DNA from: Verrucomicrobiota bacterium
Lineage (GTDB): Bacteria; Verrucomicrobiota; Verrucomicrobiia; CAIQCK01
Assembly (NCBI GenBank): GCA_026397915.1
Contig: JAPLTX010000059.1
Span: forward strand, 124,001-188,000
Direction: 5' to 3'
DNA: 64,000 bases
Shown here: positions 59,841 through 64,000 of the stretch, in pieces
How the letters are laid out: the number at the start of each line of letters is the position of its first letter
How positions within the stretch are numbered: the stretch's first letter is position 1
The notes under the pieces: model-generated
The model's input: only the letters and a program-made list of their open reading frames with translations
The model's database searches: none
What the model was told of the DNA's origin: nothing
Program-made: the position numbers and the translations under genes

Positions 59841-60928
59841 AGACACGAATCTCCCCACTGCGCCTTGCCACTCTGTTGCTGACTCCAGTGGCCACGCTTT
59901 ACGCTGCCGACGCGCCGCTGGCCTTCAACGACCGCAAGCCGCAGCGATACGAACTCACCGCGCGGGCCAGCCAGATTGATCCCCGCGCCCGGCCGCATCC
60001 GGAGATTGATTTCGTCTTCGAGAAGGGCGGCAAGCCGGCCGACATCGAGAACGCGTCGGTGGACACGCGCGTCAAGCCGCAAGGCAAGCTGGTCATCTGG
60101 CTCATGGGTCACAGTGCGTCGTTGTTCGAGCAAGTGAACGGCTACGGCCTCCACGCCATCCGCGTGCATTATGCCAACGGCTGGTTCGGCAAGTTCGGCA
60201 ACATGTCGCCGGGCGACGACGGCAAGCTTCTCGGCAAAATCCGGCTCGAAGCCGCGACCGGCGAGGATTTCAGCCCCCTCGTGAACATCCCCAAGCCCGA
60301 CGGCATGATGGAGCGCGCGTTGCAGTTCGTGAAATGGCTCGCGAAGGAAAACCCGCCGGGCCGCTGGGAGTATTTCCTCACCAACGACAAGCAGGGGCTG
60401 CGCTGGGATCGCGTGATCATCTCTGGCAGCTCGCACGGCTCGACCACGTCGGCGCGGTTCGCGAAGCACCAGCGGGTGGATCGCGTGGTGATGTTTTGCG
60501 GCCCGCGCGACCAGCTTGAGACGTGGCAGGGGCTGCCCTCCGCCACGCCGGCGAACCGGTTCTTCGCCTTCAGCCACGTCCTCGACGGCGGCTGGACGGG
60601 CCATCATTATGATCGCTCGTGGGAGCTGCTGAGCCTGCATCAGTTCGGCCCGATCATGAACGTGGACAAAGCCGCGCCGCCTTACGGCAACAGCCGTCGT
60701 CTCATCACCGATGCTGACGTAAAGAACGATGCCCGCCGCGCCCACAGCTCCGTCGTCCCCGGCGGCGCCGCGGTGAAGGACGCCTCCGGCAAGTTCATCC
60801 ACGAGGGCGTGTGGCGTTATCTCTTCACGCATCCCGTCGAGCAAGTCGGCAAGCCCGTGCCGCACGATCCGAACTGCCCAATGGACTTGCGATCATTGGC
60901 CGAGAAACCCGCAAAAAAGAACAAGTGA
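59837..60928 (+). CDS. Secreted BPSS1187-family alpha/beta hydrolase-like protein
   Basis: This 363-residue protein has a signal peptide (MKTRISPLRLATLLLTPVATLYAA). The core segments KLVIWLMGHSASLFEQVNGYGLHAIRVHY and VIISGSSHGSTTSARFAKHQRVDRVVMFCGPRDQ match the BPSS1187 group, with Ser in SSHGS as the nucleophile. GHHYDRSWELLSL gives a late His. Function in this group is not established. The ATG overlaps the metallophosphoesterase stop (ATGA), so the two are coupled. The next gene follows 8 nt later. Confidence 0.8.
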   Translation: MKTRISPLRLATLLLTPVATLYAADAPLAFNDRKPQRYELTARASQIDPRARPHPEIDFVFEKGGKPADIENASVDTRVKPQGKLVIWLMGHSASLFEQVNGYGLHAIRVHYANGWFGKFGNMSPGDDGKLLGKIRLEAATGEDFSPLVNIPKPDGMMERALQFVKWLAKENPPGRWEYFLTNDKQGLRWDRVIISGSSHGSTTSARFAKHQRVDRVVMFCGPRDQLETWQGLPSATPANRFFAFSHVLDGGWTGHHYDRSWELLSLHQFGPIMNVDKAAPPYGNSRRLITDADVKNDARRAHSSVVPGGAAVKDASGKFIHEGVWRYLFTHPVEQVGKPVPHDPNCPMDLRSLAEKPAKKNK

Positions 60929-60936
60929 ACTCAACC

Positions 60937-61686
60937 ATGAAACGAAATCTGCTCATCCTCACATTCCTCCTGTTGGCTCCGCTGGCTTTGCTCCATGCGG
61001 CTGAACCGGTCACGCCGAAAGGTTTCCGCGCGATTTTCAATGGCCGGGACCTTGCGGGTTGGTATGGGCTGAATCCGCATTCGGTGGTCAAACTGCAAGG
61101 AGAGAAACGCGAGGCGCACCTGAAGAAGCAACGCGAGGAGTTCGCGAACCACTGGCGCGTGGAGAACGGCGAACTGGTCAACGCCGGCACCGGGCCTTAC
61201 GCCACCACGGAGGAGGAGTTCGGCAACATCGAGCTTTTCATCGAATACAAAACGGTGCCCAAAGCCGATAGCGGCATCTATCTGCGCGGCACGCCGCAGG
61301 TGCAGATTTGGGACAAGAACCAGATCTTCGACCCCAAGAAGCCGACCCGCAAACCACATCTGGGTTCCGGCGGCCTGTTCAACAACACACCGGACGCGCC
61401 CGGACGCGACCCGCTCGTTTTGGCAGACAAGCCGTTTGGTGAATGGAACGCTTTCCGCATCCGCCAGGTTGGCGCGCGCACGTGGGTGTGGCTCAATAAC
61501 AAGCTCGTGGTGGACGGCGCTGTGATGGAGAACTTCTGGGACCGCACCAAGCCGCTGCCCGCCAAGGGACCCATCATGCTCCAGACGCACGGCGGGGATA
61601 TTCGCTGGCGGAATCTGTTCGTGCGCGACATCCCGGCCGACGAGGCCAGCCGTCTATTGCGCGAGGTTGAAGGTGCAAAGAAATAG
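60937..61686 (+). CDS. Secreted DUF1080 (3-keto-disaccharide hydrolase-like) protein
   Basis: The 249-residue protein has a signal peptide (MKRNLLILTFLLLAPLALLHA). The DUF1080 lectin-like jelly roll begins GFRAIFNGRDLAGWYGLN and continues with NIELFIEYKTVPKADSGIYLRG, GGLFNNTPDAPGRDP, RIRQVGARTWVWLNNKLV and ends IMLQTHGGDIRWRNLFVRDI. Members of this fold cleave 3-keto-glycosides made by Gfo-type oxidoreductases, so a link to such chemistry is possible but not shown. The start at 60937 opens the signal peptide. It lies in the chained run, 8 nt after the BPSS1187-like gene and 9 nt before the deacetylase gene. Confidence 0.9.
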   Translation: MKRNLLILTFLLLAPLALLHAAEPVTPKGFRAIFNGRDLAGWYGLNPHSVVKLQGEKREAHLKKQREEFANHWRVENGELVNAGTGPYATTEEEFGNIELFIEYKTVPKADSGIYLRGTPQVQIWDKNQIFDPKKPTRKPHLGSGGLFNNTPDAPGRDPLVLADKPFGEWNAFRIRQVGARTWVWLNNKLVVDGAVMENFWDRTKPLPAKGPIMLQTHGGDIRWRNLFVRDIPADEASRLLREVEGAKK

Positions 61687-61695
61687 GTTCAAACC

Positions 61696-63063
61696 ATGAA
61701 ACAATTCCAGTGCATCGCATGCGCCGCCTCTCTGCTGGCTGTGCTACCCGTGATGCACGCTGCCGATCTGGGTGGGGTCATTGTCCGGCTCGATGGCTAC
61801 GACGGCCCCGCCTCCGTCTCAGCGCAACTCGTCGAACCTTTCAAGATGCAGATCACCGTGAATCCGGCCAACGAAACCAAATCGCTGGCGATTCGCGTCG
61901 AACTGCCCAACAGCGGTTCCCGTGCATGGCCTGCCGCCGATGTCGAAGTGCGTGACGCTCAGGGCAGGGCGCTCATGGTCCGGCGCGCCGGCATCGAATG
62001 GTCCAAGTTGCTGATTTCCGTGCCTGCGGTCGCGGGCAATTATTTTGTTCAGGCAGTCCACCCGGCAGGCGGGAAACCATCGCTGCCATCCGAAAAGGAG
62101 CGCGTGCTCGCGGACGACACCACTGGTCTCCGTCTGGGCATCGCGAAGTGGCATGATGGACGCAAGGCCGCCCTCAGCATCCGGTTTGATGACTCCCATC
62201 CCACGCATTTGACCAAGGCCATGCCCATCCTTCGCGAGTATGGCTTCCGCGGCACCTTTATGATCAACCCCGGCGCTTCGGAGCCGGGTGGCCGGCGTCG
62301 TTCAGGCTTCGAGGCGCATCAGGCAGAATGGCAGGCCGCCGCGCGCCAAGGGGATCACGAGTTCGCCAATCACTCGGCACACCATCGTGGCGCCGTCGGC
62401 GATGACGACATGGAGGCTGAAATCGGCGAGGCCGCGCAGGCCATCTGGAAGCTGACGCCAGGCAAGAGCAAACTCATGGCGCTGAACCTCGGTGGTGGCA
62501 CCCGTTGGGAAACCACGCGGACCTTGCGCTACTATTTGGAGAAATACCACCAGTTCGACGCCTCGCAGAACTCCACTGGCATGGACGACTCGTATGGCAA
62601 TCGCGTCGCCAACTTCCGCCGCATTCTGGAGCAGCATCTTTCACGCGGTCTCTGGTGCCGCATCCACTACCACTGCATCGGTGACGGCGGGGCCAGCAGC
62701 GAAGCGAACTTCCGCGCCGCGTTGGATGTCGCCAAAGAGCACCAGTCGAAGCTCTGGATTGCCGGCATGGCGGACATCCACAAATATCAATCGGAGCGCA
62801 GCGCCTCGAAACTGAAGCTTCAGCAATCAGATTCCAAGCGCCTCACCTTTGAGTTCATCTGTCAGACTGACGCCGCACTCTTTGACCAACCGCTCACCCT
62901 TGAAGTCACGCATCCGCAATCGTTGGATGCCAGCCGTCTCAAAGTCAAAGATGCCCAAGGCAACGTCATTCCGCTGCGCACCGCGCCGGTGGAAGGCGGA
63001 TCCGTGTTGCGCTTCGACGTAGCACCGCGCACTGCCGTGTATTCCATCGAGATGACGCGATGA
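61696..63063 (+). CDS. Secreted polysaccharide deacetylase with N-terminal accessory domain
   Basis: This 455-residue protein has a signal peptide (about 1-22). Residues 25-125 form a beta-rich accessory domain (PFKMQITVNPANETKSLAIRVELPN). The NodB domain (about 150-370) has ALSIRFDDSHPTHLTKAMPIL with the catalytic Asp pair, FRGTFMINPGASEP and FANHSAHHRG with the metal-ligand His residues. A C-terminal beta domain (about 385-455) follows. It should remove acetyl groups from an external polysaccharide. Its stop overlaps the next gene's ATG by 4 nt. Confidence 0.88.
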   Translation: MKQFQCIACAASLLAVLPVMHAADLGGVIVRLDGYDGPASVSAQLVEPFKMQITVNPANETKSLAIRVELPNSGSRAWPAADVEVRDAQGRALMVRRAGIEWSKLLISVPAVAGNYFVQAVHPAGGKPSLPSEKERVLADDTTGLRLGIAKWHDGRKAALSIRFDDSHPTHLTKAMPILREYGFRGTFMINPGASEPGGRRRSGFEAHQAEWQAAARQGDHEFANHSAHHRGAVGDDDMEAEIGEAAQAIWKLTPGKSKLMALNLGGGTRWETTRTLRYYLEKYHQFDASQNSTGMDDSYGNRVANFRRILEQHLSRGLWCRIHYHCIGDGGASSEANFRAALDVAKEHQSKLWIAGMADIHKYQSERSASKLKLQQSDSKRLTFEFICQTDAALFDQPLTLEVTHPQSLDASRLKVKDAQGNVIPLRTAPVEGGSVLRFDVAPRTAVYSIEMTR

Positions 63064-64000
63064 GCCAAGACATATCCATGAAACACACCGCGCTGTCCCT
63101 CCTTGCCGCACTGTTGCTGTTTCCGCTCGCTGCATCGCAGGCTGCGGAACTCAAAGCGGGGGCCGCAGTCGCGGTTGTTGACATCGCGCAGGCGCAGACG
63201 CACGAGCAGCGGACGCATGCTCCGTCGGTCGCTGACTATCCTTCGATTCAAGAGGCCATCCGCGCCAACCCCGGACGGATGGTTTATGTGCCAGCCGGGG
63301 ATTATGCGATTTCGGGGAAGATTCACATCGGTCGGCAGGGCGGAGGGCTTTTTGGGCCTGGCCGCATCCGGCAGACCAATCCCGGACAGCCGATCCTCGT
63401 CATCGAGGGCGCGACAGGGGCGCAAATCCGCGATCTCACCTTGATGCGGCCCGAAGGCAAGACCGACACGCTGACCGAAGGTGTGCTGGCGATCAACTGC
63501 CGCGATCTGGTGCTGGAAAACCTGCAAGTGCTCGACAACCGCACCCGCACGGCCGCCATCGAACTGCGCGACTGCTACGCGAGTCAGGTTTACAACTGTC
63601 TGGTTCGGAATTACCAGTGCGTCTCGGTTGACGACCGAACGAGCGAGAAAGACAACGCGGGCTACGCGTTCAAGTGCCTCATCGGCACGGGTATTACCCT
63701 CAAGGACTGCCGCGGCACCCTGATCCAGGGCAATCGCGTGATCGAGCAGCATCTCTTCCCGACCCCCGAGGCCAAGAAGACTTTCCACCTCGGCGACTTC
63801 ACCAAGAAGAACCGCGTGAGGGGCCGCTTCGCCAAACAAGAGGACTGGGACCGCGACTATACCGACAACTGGCACCAGGCGACCGGCATCCACGTCGCTT
63901 GCCCGACAACCACGGATTTTACGCAAGTGCTCGGTAACTACGTGGAAAACTCGGGACAGGGATTCGACATCCACGCCGATCACGTAATCGTCGCGCAGAA
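63060..64000 (+). CDS. Secreted right-handed parallel beta-helix protein (3' end beyond window)
   Basis: About 313 residues are visible. The ATG at 63060 overlaps the deacetylase stop; an in-frame ATG at 63078 starts the signal peptide more closely (MKHTALSLLAALLLFPLAA). After a short linker the sequence shows repeated strands typical of pectate-lyase-like beta-helices: YPSIQEAIRANPGRMVYVPAGDY, GATGAQIRDLTLMRP, CRDLVLENLQVLDN, CYASQVYNCLVRN and DCRGTLIQGNRVIEQ. Such proteins bind or cleave acidic polysaccharides. The active site cannot be placed because the gene is cut at the window edge. Confidence 0.85.
   Translation, partial: MSQDISMKHTALSLLAALLLFPLAASQAAELKAGAAVAVVDIAQAQTHEQRTHAPSVADYPSIQEAIRANPGRMVYVPAGDYAISGKIHIGRQGGGLFGPGRIRQTNPGQPILVIEGATGAQIRDLTLMRPEGKTDTLTEGVLAINCRDLVLENLQVLDNRTRTAAIELRDCYASQVYNCLVRNYQCVSVDDRTSEKDNAGYAFKCLIGTGITLKDCRGTLIQGNRVIEQHLFPTPEAKKTFHLGDFTKKNRVRGRFAKQEDWDRDYTDNWHQATGIHVACPTTTDFTQVLGNYVENSGQGFDIHADHVIVAQ

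Noticed and set aside
1..64000. CRISPR arrays, insertion sequences, integrase or att sites, rRNA and tRNA genes
   Set aside because: No regularly spaced repeats, transposase or integrase motifs, or RNA-gene signatures were found on either strand by eye. A covariance-model search would be needed to exclude small RNAs.

Overview
The window is GC-rich, densely coded bacterial DNA with no rRNA, tRNA, CRISPR array or transposase that I could find. The gene mix suggests the PVC group, most likely a Verrucomicrobiota (Limisphaerales/Pedosphaera-like) bacterium. It includes secreted DUF1080, ThuA, DUF4380-like and BPSS1187-like proteins, a Tat-exported Gfo/Idh/MocA oxidoreductase, a XylR-type AraC regulator, a NUP-type MFS transporter, and many secreted hydrolases. 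That placement is inference from gene content; no rRNA is available to test it.

Layout. (a) 1-7093, minus strand: two tandem chemoreceptors with nearly identical signalling domains (the first runs off the left edge), an acetolactate-synthase-like ThDP enzyme, and a STAS protein plus an RsbW-like ATPase of the partner-switching type. (b) 7392-14408, plus strand: a SnoaL-like protein, then a five-gene ABC-transporter operon. It encodes a substrate-binding protein with three tandem ABC_sub_bind domains, a STAS protein fused to an unrecognised domain, a permease, an ATPase and a stand-alone STAS protein. (c) 14446-16002, minus: a ComM/YifB AAA+ protein. (d) 16207-31069, minus: fourteen tightly packed, often overlapping genes for import and breakdown of a sugar or polyol, with a divergent XylR/AraC-type regulator at 31183-32346. 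(e) 32700-38089: a lipoprotein, a DUF4380-like protein, smpB, two CNNM/CorC membrane proteins and a glycosyltransferase. (f) 38205-43105, plus: a Memo-like protein, an M14-type/BPL_N fusion coupled to a HELAH protease, and a serine beta-lactamase-family hydrolase. (g) 43139-44197, minus: an unrecognised accessory-looking gene. (h) 44470-48709: two paralogous secreted alpha/beta hydrolases. (i) 48765-53112: dnaG, rpoD and an HTH-EIIA fusion. (j) 53395-64000: a GH-A-clan-like secreted glycosidase, a class IV aminotransferase, and a run of secreted hydrolases ending in a parallel beta-helix protein cut by the right edge.

How the genes work together. The signalling half (a, b) puts partner-switch proteins beside a transporter, which suggests STAS-based control of uptake or coupling of uptake to signalling. 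The operon in (d) contains homologues of the lower inositol steps (IolB, IolC-like PfkB, IolJ-like aldolase) mixed with an isomerase/FGGY-kinase/aldolase set and a FAD/Fe-S oxidase pair. It therefore probably runs a non-canonical pathway. Regions (h) and (j) supply extracellular or periplasmic glycan and ester processing.

Two families of palindromic repeats stand out. One forms a GGACAGGCG-N3-CGCCTGTCC hairpin that begins on the last base of two TAG stop codons. The other is a 26-bp perfect inverted repeat inserted in frame in one of the paralogous hydrolases.
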